Shown piece by piece: positions 10,401 to 25,400 of a stretch of 64,000 nt of DNA (positions are counted from its first letter, which is position 1; every line of letters starts with the position of its first letter). Location of the stretch: positions 2,982,020 to 3,046,019 of the forward strand of contig NZ_CP037422.1 of NCBI RefSeq assembly GCF_007748175.1. The letters are read 5' to 3'. The position numbers and the translations under genes are program-made. The DNA is from Gimesia aquarii (GTDB lineage: Bacteria > Planctomycetota > Planctomycetia > Planctomycetales > Planctomycetaceae). A model generated the notes under the pieces. That model ran no database searches, had not been told where the DNA came from, and was given only the letters and a program-made list of their open reading frames with translations.

Positions 10401-13400
10401 TCGCCGATCAGAGTGGCCCGGCGACCATTACGGTTACCGTTGATGACGGCCAAATGGGAATCATCACGCAGACCTTTACTGTCATTGTTAATCAGGTCAA
10501 CGATGCTCCAGTAGCTGTCGATGATGCCTTTACAGTCGATGAAGACAGTCTATTGAGTACGGGCAATGTGTTGCATGCCAATCCGACGACTCCCGACAGT
10601 GACATTGAAGGACAGACTTTGACAATCTCAGAAGTCAATGGGGTTGCTGCGAATGTGGGAACGCAGATCACACTGGCGTCCGGTGCACTTTTAACGGTCG
10701 GTGCGACAGGCAATATCAGCTACGACCCGAACGGACGGTTTGAGTCTCTGGCAGTCGGAGAAACCGCGACTGACAGTTTCACATACACCATTGATGATGG
10801 AAACACAGGGACAGATACTGCCACGGTCCTCATTACCATTAACGGTGTCAATGATGCACCTGTTGCCCAAAACGATAACATTTCCACGAATGAAGACACG
10901 CTCGTCGCAGGTAACCTGTTTACTGACAACAGCAGTGGGGCTGACAGTGATCTGGATACGAGTGATACTTTCACGATTACCGAAGTCAATGGGGTCGCAG
11001 CCAGTGTTGATAACCAGATCACACTGACTTCGGGAGCCCTGCTGACAGTTAACGCCAACGGCACATTCAGCTATGATCCGAATGGAGAGTTTGAGTCCCT
11101 GACAGCCGGTCAAACCGCCACTGAGACTTTTACCTACACCATTGACGATGGTAACGGAGGCATCGACACCGCCACCGTGACCATCACGATCAACGGCGTC
11201 AACGATCTACCCACGTTGGATCCCATCTCAAATCCACTGCCCATTGACGAAGATGCCGGACAGCAGACGATCAACCTCACTGGTATCACTGCCGGGGGAG
11301 GCGAAAGCCAAGTTCTGACCGTGACCGCCAGCAGTGACAACCCGGCTTTGATTGCTGATCCCGTTGTAACCTACACCTCTGCAAATCCGACCGGCAGTCT
11401 GACGTATACACCTATCGCCGATCAGAGTGGATCGGCCACGATCACTGTTACCGTAGACGACAACCAGGGGGGTATCACCACGCAGACCTTTACTGTGCTC
11501 GTGAATCCTGTTAACGATCCACCTACACTGGATCCCATCACTGATCCACTACCCATTGACGAAGACGCCGGACAACAGACGATCAACCTCACCGGTATCT
11601 CTGCCGGGGGAGGCGAAAGCCAGACATTGACGGTAACCGCCAGCAGCGATAATCCGGCCTTGATTGCCGATCCCGTTGTAATCTACACCTCTGCGAATCC
11701 GACTGGCAGTCTGACGTATACGCCCATCGCCGATCAGAGTGGCTCGGCGACCATTACGGTTACCGTTGATGACGGCCAGATGGGAATCATCACGCAGACC
11801 TTTACTGTCATTGTTAATCAGGTCAACGATGCTCCAGTGGCTGTCGATGATACCTTTACGGTCGATGAAGACAGTCTATTGAGTACGGGCAATGTGTTGC
11901 ATGCCAATCCGACGACTCCCGACAGTGACATTGAAGGAAACACTTTGACGGTCTCAGAAGTCAATGGTCTTGCTGCGAATGTAGGAATGCAGATCACACT
12001 GGCGTCCGGTGCACTTTTGACAGTCGGTGCGACAGGCAGTATCAGCTACGATCCCAATGGACGGTTTGAGTCTCTGGCAGCCGGTCAAACCAACACGGAA
12101 ACATTTACCTATCAAATTAGTGATGGCAACGGGGGCATTGATACTGCCACGGTCCTCATTACCATTAACGGTGTCAATGATGCACCTGTTGCCCAAAACG
12201 ATAACATTTCCACGAATGAAGACACGCTCGTCGCAGGTAACCTGTTTACTGACAACGGCAGTGGGGCTGACAGTGATCTGGATACGAGTGATACTTTCAC
12301 GATTACCGAAGTCAATGGGGTCGCAGCCAGCGTTGATAACCAGATCACACTGACTTCGGGGGCCCTGCTGACAGTTAACGCCAACGGCACATTCAGCTAT
12401 GATCCGAACGGACAGTTTGAGTCTCTGACAGCCGGTCAAACCGTCACTGAGACTTTTACCTACACCATTGACGATGGTAACGGAGGCATCGACACCGCCA
12501 CCGTGACCATCACGATCAACGGCGTCAACGATCTACCTACGTTGGATCCCATCTCAAATCCACTGCCCATTGACGAAGATGCCGGACAGCAAACGATCAA
12601 CCTCACCGGTATCACTGCCGGGGGAGGCGAAACTCAAGTTCTGACCGTGATCGCCAGCAGTGACAACCCGGCTTTGATTGCTGATCCCGTTGTAACCTAC
12701 ACCTCTGGCAATCCCACGGGAACTTTGGCTTACACCCCCGTGGCTGACCAGAGCGGATCGGCCACGATCACTGTTACCGTAGACGACAACCAGGGGGGTA
12801 TCACCACGCAGACCTTTACTGTGCTCGTGAATCCTGTTAACGATCCACCTACACTGGATCCCATCTCAAATCCACTACCCATTGACGAAGACGCCGGACA
12901 GCAGACGATCAACCTTACTGGTATCTCTGCCGGGGGAGGCGAAACACAGACACTGACGGTCACTGCTAGCAGCGATAATCCGGCCTTGATTGCCGATCCC
13001 GTCGTGACTTACACCTCTGGCGATCCTACTGGCACTTTGACGTACACACCTGTCGCCGATCAGAGCGGATCGGCCACGATCACCGTTACCGTAGACGATA
13101 ACCAGGGGGGTATCACCACACACACATTTGATGTGCTCGTCAACCCTGTTAACGATCCACCCGTTGTGTCAGACACCAACATCGCAGCCACAGAAGATGG
13201 ACTGGCCGTCACCACCGGTGTTCTTGCCTCCGATATCGACACCGATAATGATGCCAGCACATTAATTTACAATATCATTACCCCCGCGGCAGAAGGCATG
13301 GCCACTCCCAACAATGACGGCACCTTTACCTTCGATCCCGGAACCGCATTCCAGGATCTCGCCGCCGGGGAAACACGTCAGGTCACTTTCACCTATACCG

Positions 13401-16400
13401 CGACGGACTCACACGCAGCGGTCAGCAATCTCGGAACGGTCACTGTTACCGTTACCGGAGTCAACGATTTGCCCACATTGGATCCTATTTCAAATCCACT
13501 GCCCATTGATGAAGATGCCGGACAACAGACGATCAATCTTACCGGTATCTCTGCCGGGGGAGGAGAAACACAGACATTGACGGTGACCGCCAGCAGTGAT
13601 AATACCGCCCTGATCGCGAATCCCGTCGTGACCTACACCTCTGGCGATCCCACGGGAACTTTGACGTACACACCCGTCGCCGATCAGAGTGGCTCGGCCA
13701 CCATTACCGTTACCGTAGACGACAACCAGGGAGGTATCACCACACACACATTTGATGTGCTCGTCAATCCCGTTAACGATCCACCCGTTGTCATAGACAC
13801 CAACATCGCAGCCACAGAAGATGGACTGGCCGTCACCACCGGTGTTCTTGCCTCCGATATCGACACTGATAATGATGCCAGCACATTAATTTACAATATC
13901 ATTACCCCCGCGGCAGAAGGCACGGCCACCCCTAACATTGACGGCACCTTTACCTTTGATCCCGGAACCGCATTCCAGGATCTCGCCGCCGGGGAAACAC
14001 GTCAAGTCACTTTCACCTATACCGCGACGGACTCACACACAGCGGTCAGCAATCTCGGAACGGTCACTGTTACCGTTACCGGAGTCAACGATTTGCCCAC
14101 ATTGGATCCTATTTCGAATCCACTGCCCATTGATGAAGATGCCGGACAACAGACGATCAATCTTACCGGTATCTCTGCCGGGGGAGGCGAAACCCAGACA
14201 TTGACGGTGACTGCCAGCAGTGACAACCCGGCTTTGATTGCCGATCCCGTCGTGACTTACACCTCTGGCGATCCCACGGGAACTTTGACGTACACACCCG
14301 TCGCCGATCAGAGCGGCTCGGCCACCATTACCGTTACCGTAGACGACAACCAGGGGGGTATCACCACACACACATTTGATGTGCTCGTCAACCCTGTTAA
14401 CGATCTGCCCACACTGGATGCCATTTCCGATCCACTGCCCATTGACGAAGATGCCGGACAGCAGACGATCAACCTCACCGGTATCTCTGCCGGGGGAGGC
14501 GAAAGCCAGACATTGACGGTGACTGCCAGCAGTGACAACCCGGCTTTGATTGCCGATCCCGTCGTGACCTACACCTCTGGCGATCCTACTGGCACTTTGA
14601 CGTACACACCCGTCGCGAACCAGAGCGGCTCGGCCACCATTACCGTTACCGTAGACGATAACCAGGGGGGTATCATCACACACACATTTGATGTGCTCGT
14701 CAATCCGGTCAATGATCCACCGATCGCAGTAGACGACACCTTTACGGTCGATGAAGACAGTCTCGTTGCCGGCAATGTACTGTACGCCAATCCGACGACT
14801 CCTGACAGTGACATTGAAGGGGATAGTCTGACTATTTCAGCTGTTGCTGGAGGAACTGTCGGCACTCAATTCGCACTCACTTCTGGAGCACTGCTGACGC
14901 TCAATGCGAATGGTACCTTCAGCTATGATCCCAATGGTCAGTTTGAATCACTCGCTGCCGGTCAAACCGCTACTGACAGTTTTTCATACACCATCGAAGA
15001 TGGAAACACAGGGACTGCTACTGCCACAGCCTTCATTACGATTACCGGCGTCAATGAATATGAGGCTGAAAACGCAAGGTTACACATTAGTAATGCTACA
15101 GCTTTAGAAAACACAGGTACCCTCGAATTTTTGATTACACTTGATCATCCTGTTCAAGACGAAGTCACTTTTTTAGTGACCACTCAAGCTGGGAGTGCCG
15201 ATGGTTCTGATTATACAGAGTTGAGCAACGAATTGATCACGCTGAATCCTGGCCAGGTTTCAACTACTTTATCAATCCAAATTACTAATGATCAATCGCT
15301 TGAAGGAGATGAGAGTTTTAATGTTGTTCTCTCTGATCCTAAAGTAGATGGTGTAACTAATTTGTCCCGCGTTGACTTGGGAACAGCAACTGCAACTGGC
15401 ACAATTACTAATAGTGATTTTGCCACAGTGTCGATCAATAATGTTACGGTAGACGAAAGTGCGGGAACAGCAACATTCACCGTTACTTTAGATACGAATG
15501 TTGGAGGCAATGTATCTGTTTATTATGAAACAGTAGATGGTTCAGCGAAAGCGATAGCAAACGACTATACTTCTACGAGTGGGACTTTGCTATTCACTGA
15601 CTCAATCAGTCAACACACAATTACAGTTGATATTACTAATGATAATATAATTGAATCGAATGAGGTATTCCTGGTTCGCTTAAGTAATTTGCAATCGTTT
15701 GGTTATCCAGTGGTTTTGGGAGAATCTGAAGGCGCAGGCATTATCAACAATGACGATGTGGAAGCAAACCCAGCAACACCGGGGCTCACTTCATTAACTC
15801 TCGATAACGCAACAGGTATTTTGTCTGGAATCTTTGATCTTTCTACCGGGTTATATTCGCCTGTCGTTGAAATTGATTATGACCTGGATGGCGTTGCCAA
15901 TGTTTCTGTCGAAGTTGACGAAACAGATGGTTCATTTAGTGTGACCATTACAACTGCCTTACTTGATCCATCCAAATTGATTCAAGTTCGCGCGAAGGGG
16001 TTTGATCTGAACTCCACGTCAACAGTGACAAACTCATGGATTTACATAGATGCCTCTGGACTACCTGAGCCACCAGCGCTCACTCCCAGCTTCGAAACAC
16101 TATTTATTGATGATGCATCGAGTAGTTTATTAGGAGTTGTTAACAATAGCCTTGGACTGACTTCGCTTAAAGTAGAAATTGACTATGACCTGGATGGTGT
16201 TGCAGACCTTTCGACTACTGTGGATAGTAATGATCAATTTTTCATCTCCATTGATGCAACCAGAATCCATTCAAGTGGGCTTATCATTGCACGGGCCACG
16301 GGCGTTGATACTACGACATCCGAGGTTGTCGAAATGGAATGGAGTTCCATCGATGCATCCAGTCTGACAGTTACAAGTGATCTCAGTATCTCCAGCCTAA

Positions 16401-19400
16401 CACTTTCAAATGATACCGACACAGTCGGTGATCGGGTGACAACGGACCCTGGCATTAGTGGTCAAGCATCATATACTGCTGGAATTGATGGAGTGACTAT
16501 CGAATTTGATGTGAATGGCGATGGAGCGATTGACGCTATCGCGACGCCAGATGCACTGGGTAATTTCAATTTTGAGCCTGCGGCTTACATTGCTCCATTC
16601 AGCTTTACCGGAACTCTTCAAAACACAATTCGGGCAAGGGCGCGACATGATGGTGATAATCTAAGGTCTGAATGGGCTTCGCTCAGTTTTACCTGGATAT
16701 GGAACGGCGTTTCATTATCCGATCTTAGCCTCACTGATGATAACCACCAGGGAATCTATCCCGTGCTGAACTACTCTGTAGCACTTAGTAACGGGTTGCA
16801 AGGGTCTCATATCGAAGTCGACCTGAATAAAGATGGGATTTCTGACGCCAATTCCGTATTTCTTGCTGAAGATATTGAGGCAGACAATATAGTACGTGTG
16901 CGATATGTGGCTATGGATCCCGTTGAATCATCCCATGTCTACTCTGCCTGGTACGATGTGTTATACACTCCTGATCCTGAGATCACAGAGCTTGCATTGC
17001 TCAATGACACCGGTTGGCAGGCCGATGACCTTTCCACGTATGACCCAACGATTACAGGTAAAATCAACTACTTTGGTGATCTGATTGATGATCAGGTTGA
17101 TGTCAATATCGATTGGAACAGCGATGGCCAGACCGACATCACAATCTCGCCAAACGCATTAGGTGAGTTTACATTTGATGCGACTGATTTTATTGATTAT
17201 GGACCCGCCGAAATCAGTTTCCAGGGAGTCTCACAACAAACGGGAACGGCGGGCGAATGGGAGACATTTAACTTCAAATATGTCTCACCTCCACAAAATC
17301 CGAATGTCGTTCATCCGCACTTAATGCAGGATACAGATACTCCCGGCGATAACATTACATCTGATCCTAGAATTCAATGGTTTGTAGCCTATCCGGGTGA
17401 TGTTCAAGCTGATGGCATTGTGACTCATATTGACTTGAACAATGATGGAATTGTCGATGAAATCGTGAACCCAGAATATGGCCATATTTTCCGATTCGAT
17501 TTTTCAAGTATATTCAGCTATGGTGAGAAAACGATCAAATTCAAAGGTGTCTCAGAAGCCACGGGAGAAGAAGGAGCCTGGGTCTCATTTTCATTCACCT
17601 ATGTGGCCCCCACTCCACCTTCAACCGATCCTGAAATCACAGGCCTTTATCTGGTACACGATACCGGAATTCCTGGAGATAAGAGCACCTGGGATCCTCG
17701 AATTACGGGGACCAGTGTTAATGCCAGTCACATCAATGTCGACTGGGATAACGACGGAGCGGTTGATACCATTATTACCACTGATGGATCTGGGGCGTTT
17801 ACTTTTGATCCCACTCCTTACATCTCTCCTTCGGCATTTCACGCAATCATCAATTTCCAAGCTTACAATATACGAAGTGGTCAAGCAGATCCGTGGGAAT
17901 CTTTCACTTTCACGTATGGGCAGCCTCCAGTGGATACTGCCTATCCTGAAGTCACTTCTGTCGGGTTGGTTAACGATACTGATACGCCCGCAGACCTGAT
18001 AACGAAAGATGCGACAATTACAGGAAGCGTGAGCTATTCAGGGAACTTTGTTGATGATTATGTGTACGTCAATATCTATCAAGTGTTCCCAGGTGATTCC
18101 AGTGTTCTAAATATTTTAACGGGTGGAAACCTTCCCAGCATTTCACACATTGCAACGGTCGCCGTCGATGCGAATGGTGATTTTACATTTGATCCATCTG
18201 ATTCCATTGACTTCGGAGAAACAACACTCTTATTCCAGGCCTGGTCACAATTGTACTACAGCGAAGATCATCTTGGTTGTACCCAGATGACGTTTACTTA
18301 CGAACCAGAATTGCCACAGGTTGTTGATTTACAGTTGGTTAATGACACTGGAACTCCGGGAGATTTGATAACATTAGATGCGACTGTCACAGGAAGGGTT
18401 TTATATGATGGCGACATGTCTGAAATTGAAATCAAAATCTATAGAGATATTTATGTCTACAAGCAGATTCCAGTAAATACAGATGGTAGTTTCACATATA
18501 ACACGGAACGAGGTTTAGTTTATGCCAATTATAATGAACCTACAATTGTAGCAGTTCCCGTTGTAAAAGACTCAAATCAAGAAGGAGTCTCACAATCTTT
18601 AAGCGTTTATTTAGAACAACCTGATTTTGCGGCAGTCACAAACCTTTATTTGCAAAATGATACAGGAATCATCGGAGATAATATAAGTCGTGACCTTACT
18701 CTTAACGGGAGCATTATTACAACTGCTGAAGCTAATGATTCCGTTCTTGAATATGATGTTGGGTCTGATGGAATCATAGATGGTACCATTATAATGACTG
18801 ATTATAATGGAGAGTTTTCATTTACTCCTGTAGTACCGACTTATAATCTTGAACATTATTGGCAAGGAGCAGCCAGAGTATCCAATAATGCGCCAGGAAC
18901 AGGATATGAGCCTTTCACAGTCTCTGTAAGAACCAGACCCAGAGAAGGGGTGCCTTATACTTCGTTTTTCAGTCCCTGGTCGACAATCACGATCCAACGT
19001 GATCCAGGCTCTTCGGCTGGGATCAATGATCGTTATAAAAAGTATGGTGCTGAAGACTTCATTCCGATCACGTTTGAAGCCATTCCGCATAATATTTATT
19101 TTAATACTTTAATGGTTGATTCTCCTACCCCGACATCACCTTTGTTTGACTATACTTATAACGGCTTAACTGCTGTGAAAGGTGTAGATCCCTTCGCGGC
19201 TACATCGACGATTGAAATTGTCAACCCGTTGCCGGGAATGACGTTTGACCCTAATACTTACGAATTTAGTTGGACTCCCGATGCCTTTCAAGACGGAGTT
19301 CATACTGTCCAATTCAAGATTTCCGGTTTGGGCTATGTCTTACATGGAGATAATATAAGAGATGTCTCCTTTGAAGATCATATTTTTGAATACAAAATTT

Positions 19401-22400
19401 ATGTTGGTGAGCTAAACCACATTCCGGAGTTTGTTGGGGGAGCGGATGTTGGCGTTTATACACACAATCAGGCAAACTATTCCTATGAAGAAACGAACTG
19501 GGCCACAAATATTATCCCGGGTCTGGATTTTGAAGATGAACAAAATCAAGAGCTATGGTTCGAAGTCACTTCAAACTCCAATGAATCTTTATTCATTGAG
19601 CCTCCTCAAATTTCACAAGATGGAACTCTCACTTTTGTGCCCATTGAAGGTGCATTTGGTACGGCTGAAATTACAGTTGTGCTAAACGATGACGGAGGAA
19701 CTCCCGTCGAACATTTCTGTTTAGACTATACCGGGGATGACGCTCGATCAGCCCCTTATACATTTACAATCAATCTATTTCCTCCCACTATCAACAGTAA
19801 TCCCGAATTCCAGAATACGCCGGAAACCTATGTGTATCTCGGAAATACGTTCACTTTTGATCCCATCGTGGTTGATATCGACGGAGACGAGCTTTGGTTT
19901 GAACTCCCCCCTGACGAAGTAAACTTGACCCTGATCGATAATAATACAGGTGCGCTAAGCTGGACACCCACAGCTGACATGGTCAATCAGGATTTTACTT
20001 ACACATTACATGTCTACGATCGAGAAGATAAAAGTGGTGGTTCTGACACGCTGACGTTTACTGTGGAAGTATTAGGAGATCCGAATAACAATGCGCCGGT
20101 GATCTGGTCTACTCCCGACACCACTCATACCGTTGCCACAAATCACAGCCCGGCAACAGGAGAAGTGACACCAACCAGCATTAATCTGGAACTGGCGCCC
20201 GGAGAATCAGTGACACAAGAAGTTTCGGTGATCGTCACTGATGCCAATTTAAACTTCCCTCTACCAGTTGCTCCTGACGATACGCTTACTGTTATCAATG
20301 AAGCTAATGAGCTCAAATTGTTAGATGCTTTGCTTGTAGGGGGTGGAGCAGGAATTAACGTAATCGGTACTAATTTATTAGGCCAGCATGCACTCGAAAC
20401 TCAATTCATCACATTACCTAACCAGTCAGTTGATCCTGATTCTTTACTTGAAATTGTTCTGGAACCTACTACTCCATTCACCTACGTTCCAACAATTTAT
20501 TTAGACACACTCTCAACAAATAAAGGAATGAGTGTTGATTCCAGCACAGGTATTATTTCGTGGACACCAACAGTAGATGACGTAGGACGTTATGTAGTAC
20601 AAGCATTCGTATACGATGAGTTAGATCAGTTTCGTCATTGGTTTGCAGTAGGAATCACTGTAGGGGATGTACTTGACGATGAGTTTCCCGCCATAGATTT
20701 AGGGCCAAACTTTATAAATGATCAAAGTTATTCTTCCACTGGAGTATACGTCAATAAAAACAATGCTTTTGGTTTAGACAAATATGGAATTGTCTTGTCA
20801 ACAGGCAATGCTGAACAACAAGGTGAGAATGAAAACACCGCTGAAGATTCAACAACTGGTATCGGCGGATACACTGCACACAGGAGCTTAAACTATAATT
20901 ATGACGATGAGATAAGACAAATTGCTGGATATCCTTCTGTTTATGATATGACGGAATTTACGATCGACTTTGAATTATTACCTGGCTACGACACATTAAA
21001 CTTCGATGTCGTATTTGGATCAGAAGAATTCCCTGAATATGTAAACGACATTTTTAACGATAGTTTCGGAATTTTTGTCGATGGCGAAAACATTGCGTTT
21101 ACTGAATCATCACCGATTAATATTAATCACTCGGAAATGAAGTTTACCGATACTACTCTTTCAGGCACGATTGACAGTTTACTTAACTTAACCTCAGCAA
21201 CAGTTGAAATTGACTACAATAATGACGATTCAGTAGATTTATCAACGATTGTCAACATTTCAAATGGTTCATTCAGCCTGGATCTTGAAAATTCCTTCAT
21301 CGACTCCAGCAAAGACATTAACATTCGTTTGATTGGTGTCGACCAAAATGCAGAGGCAGTGAACTATGGTTGGAATACAATCAATCTTGTGCCTGCTTCC
21401 ATCGACACATCGACAATCATCGGCTTCACTGAGCTTAATTCTACGGCAGCCTTGTCAGGAACAGAGCTGGATGGAGTTTTAGCACCAAACGGAAATCCGA
21501 TTCTCTCTTTTGCAACAACTATCGAGAACGAGAAAGCCGCATCTTCACTCTGGACTGATGTTGATACAACACTAACTCAGTTAGAATCAACGAATCTGAC
21601 TGGATTTGATTTATTTTCATTGGATTCGGCTACAGGTGTTTTCTCAGGAAATATCGCTGACACCTATAATCAATTTTTCTCTTATATTGAAATTGATTAT
21701 GACTTTGATGGTAATGCTGATGAAACAATAGTCATCGACAGTCAAAATGGTGCCTTTGAGGCGACTCTCGACAGTTCACAAATTAATGTGAATGGACTTG
21801 TGAAAATGAGAGTCGGATATTCCAATTTTGATTCTAATACAGGAAAGTATATTCATTCGCTTACGTTTGCGATCGCTGATGTTGGCGACAATATTTTGGA
21901 CACAACTGTTTACATTTCAAATCTGGGGGCATCAGGTGTTGGCGATGTTGATCTTGATTTAATTGCTTCACAGCCCGATGCGAATTTTGTTAATCAAACG
22001 GGAACATTAGATAGAGAACGAGGAGAGGTTGCCACATTTACGACAGTGATTTCAGCCGATGCAACTGGAGATGCTGATTCATTTAACCTGGAATTTGTTG
22101 ATCTAAATACCGGGACACTCATAGGGACGATTCCAGTCACTATCAATAATGGATACATATACCAACTACAGGCAACTGATCCCGATGGTGATGAATTATA
22201 TTACGAACTGAACGATGAACCTGACGGTGTAATAATTCACCCGGTTACGAATGTAATATCCTGGGATTCTCCTGTAGTAGGAACTCATGACTTCTCGGTC
22301 ACTGTTAGCGATGGCAAAGGAGGCAGTACAACTCAGGACATCCATTTGATTGTCACAGACAGTGAAGGCCCTAATGTAGCTCCGGAGATCGTTTCGACTC

Positions 22401-25400
22401 CTAGTGCGACAGCACAAGTCAATCAAGAATATATTTACCAAATTGAAGCGAACGACGCAGACGGAGATGACTTCCGATATTACTTGCAGGGCACTGTCCC
22501 AGATGGAATGAGTATTGATTTACGTTCCGGTGAAATCAGTTGGACTCCTTATTATGGTCAAGAGTCAGAACTGGTAGGAGACTACACAATCTCAGTCTTA
22601 GTCACTGATCGACGGGGTGGTACAGACGAACAAACATTCCAGCTAGAAGTATTACGCGATGACATTTTCGTAAATAATGCCCCCCAAATCACATCACCTC
22701 CTGTTACTGAAGCATTAGCTGGTTCAGAATATCGTTATCAGGTGAAAGCGACTGACCCGGATGGTAACCGCTTGAAATACGATGTGCTCGTACCTCCCGG
22801 AGCACCATCGGGAATCACAATCGATAAAGATACTGGAATGTTATACTGGGATGTTCCGACAGACTTCATTAGCTTTGAAGGGTCTAATTCTATTCCGATT
22901 GTAGTTCTGGTCACCGATTCCCATGGTGGAATTGCTACACAACCGTTTGATATCAAAGTTACCACAAACAATCACGCACCTACTTTCACTCTAGAACCGA
23001 TTCAGGTAGGGATACCAGGTGAAGAATGGACTAACCAGATCACCGTTTTTGATGAAGATGGCAATGATGTTGAGTTTTCCTTTCTAAATGAACCGTCCGG
23101 GATGACGATTGACGAACAAAATGTCATTCGTTGGACACCTTCCGCTGCAGGAACTTATACTTTTCACATTCTGGCAGACGATCAGCACGGCGGACAAGCA
23201 TTGGCTCCGGTAACGATAAGTGTCAATAGCTTTCCCGAATTTAATTCAACTCCTGAAATCACCACTCTTGTGAACTCCGCTTATTCGTATGCAATTGATG
23301 TAACAGACGCTGATGTCGGACAATCTGTTATGTTAACTCTGGAAAGTGTTTATCTTTTGGATAATCAAGGGAATCCAACTGGACAGAACCTGGCTTTGAT
23401 TACCGATGGAACGCAGCCAGAGATTACAAATAATGTTCTTAACTGGACGCCAACCGAAACGGGATTCTATGAAATTCAAATTTCCGCAGCAGACGATTCG
23501 ATAGGAATCACCACACAAACTTATACTCTTGAAGTTTCAGCAGCCGCTGATCCTGTTTTCAATAGTTTTCCAACAGGACCTGCCATCGTTGGGAATGAAT
23601 GGACTTACACGGCTTCTGTAGAAGACCCGATCGGGATTAAATTCAATTTAATTAACCCACCTGCAGGATTAGAGCTGCTCGATGACAATCGTCTTGTGTG
23701 GACTCCAGGCGCATCTGACTTGAGTCCGGAGGGAGTAGAAATCCAAATTCGCGCATTTGGATTGAATGGCAACGAAACGACAATGCGGTTCGCGCTGCCT
23801 GTTGTCGATAATGTTCCTCCAATTTTTACATCCGTTCCACAGTTACTGGCGAGTGTTGGTAACCAATATGATTATACCGTTTCGGCCATTGATACAGACT
23901 TAGGGAATGACGTTACGTTCAAATTCTTTATTGATAATTCCGAAATAACTGACGCTAACATCTGGGATGGTAGCGCAATCACATGGACTCCAGTAGCGAC
24001 AGGGGATTATGTATTCAAAATAGAAGCAACAGATGGCTACGCCACTTCAACTCAAGAATTCACTATTCCTGTCATCGATGCCGCTGCAAATCAGCCACCT
24101 GTTATCACTTCAATTCCACCTCAATCAATTACGAACGGTTCACTGTGGGAATATACTCCGACAGTGGTTGATCCTGAATCAAATCTCTACACATTCACGA
24201 TACCCGTTAACCCAGACCCAGGTGGAATGACCGTCTCTCTAGATGGAACAAAAATTCTTTGGACACCAACGGCTACAGGTGAATATCCCGTTACGATTCA
24301 AGTTACTGATAATTCAGATCCGTTGAGCTTCACGACTCAAACATTCAATATATTCGTCACAGAGACCAACAACGCACCAACAATTACCAGTCGGCCACCG
24401 CTGTCAGTTGTCGAGAATCAACAGTATTCCTATACGGTTGAAGCAACCGACGCAGACCCAAGTGATACGGTTACTATTACAGTCAATGACTACTATGAAG
24501 TCGATGCACAGGGTAATGTACTATCAGGGCCTTATACAGATGCGATTATTGATACCGATGGAAAAACGGTCCTCTGGACACCCACACAGGCCGGTTACTA
24601 CCGATTTGAAGTTGTTGCCTCTGATGGTCAAGCTGGAGAGATTCTACAATTCGATATCACAGTTCAACCCGAAGATTCCAATTCTCCTCCGCAGATTACA
24701 TCAAAAGCGACCACTTCACCAGTCATCGGTCAGCCATGGGAATATACCGTTACTGCCACTGATCCCGATTTAGATACGGTCACATTCTCACTTGATGAAG
24801 CACCAGCTGGAATGGAAATCAATTCGACCACGGGAGAAATCACATGGACTCCGAACAATAACTATCAACAAGGAGATGAGGTTCGTGTCGAAATTCGCGC
24901 AGAGGATGGCAATGGTGGCTGGAACATTCAATCCTATAAACTAACTATTTATGAGAACACAGGAGGTACGACCAGCAACGGCCCAGCGATTAATTCGCGG
25001 CCTGTTCAAGAAGCTGTGTTGGGAGAACTGTATGAATACCAGCTGACGGTTGCCGATGGTGTGACAGTAACGTTCCATGACCGTGCGATTTCTGATACCG
25101 ATTCCCGCATTCCGGCCTGGTTATCAATTGATGAAAACGGTCTTGTTTCGGGAACTCCCACAGAAGCTGGTACATATGGCCTATTCTTGTATGCCCGCGA
25201 TGCCAATAATCTTGAAGGATCTCAATACTTCCAAATTATTGTTGATCCAATAAATCACACACCCGATATTACCTCCGTTCCATTTAGCCCTCTCTTTTCA
25301 GGGGTTACATGGACTCACGAGTTCACCTACTCCGATCCAGATGGTGATTTTGTTGTTCTCGGCTTACCAACACAGGATGATCAAGGAAATCCGATCAATC

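Noticed and set aside
14033-14683. Long minus-strand open frame (216 codons) and many similar ones opposite the giant genes
   Set aside because: They repeat with the same period as the plus-strand domains and have low-complexity products; they are by-products of the repeated codon pattern of the real gene.
7600-15060. CRISPR-like regular repeats
   Set aside because: The repeats are about 300 bp, in frame, and encode folded domains; no short repeat/unique spacer pattern exists in the window.
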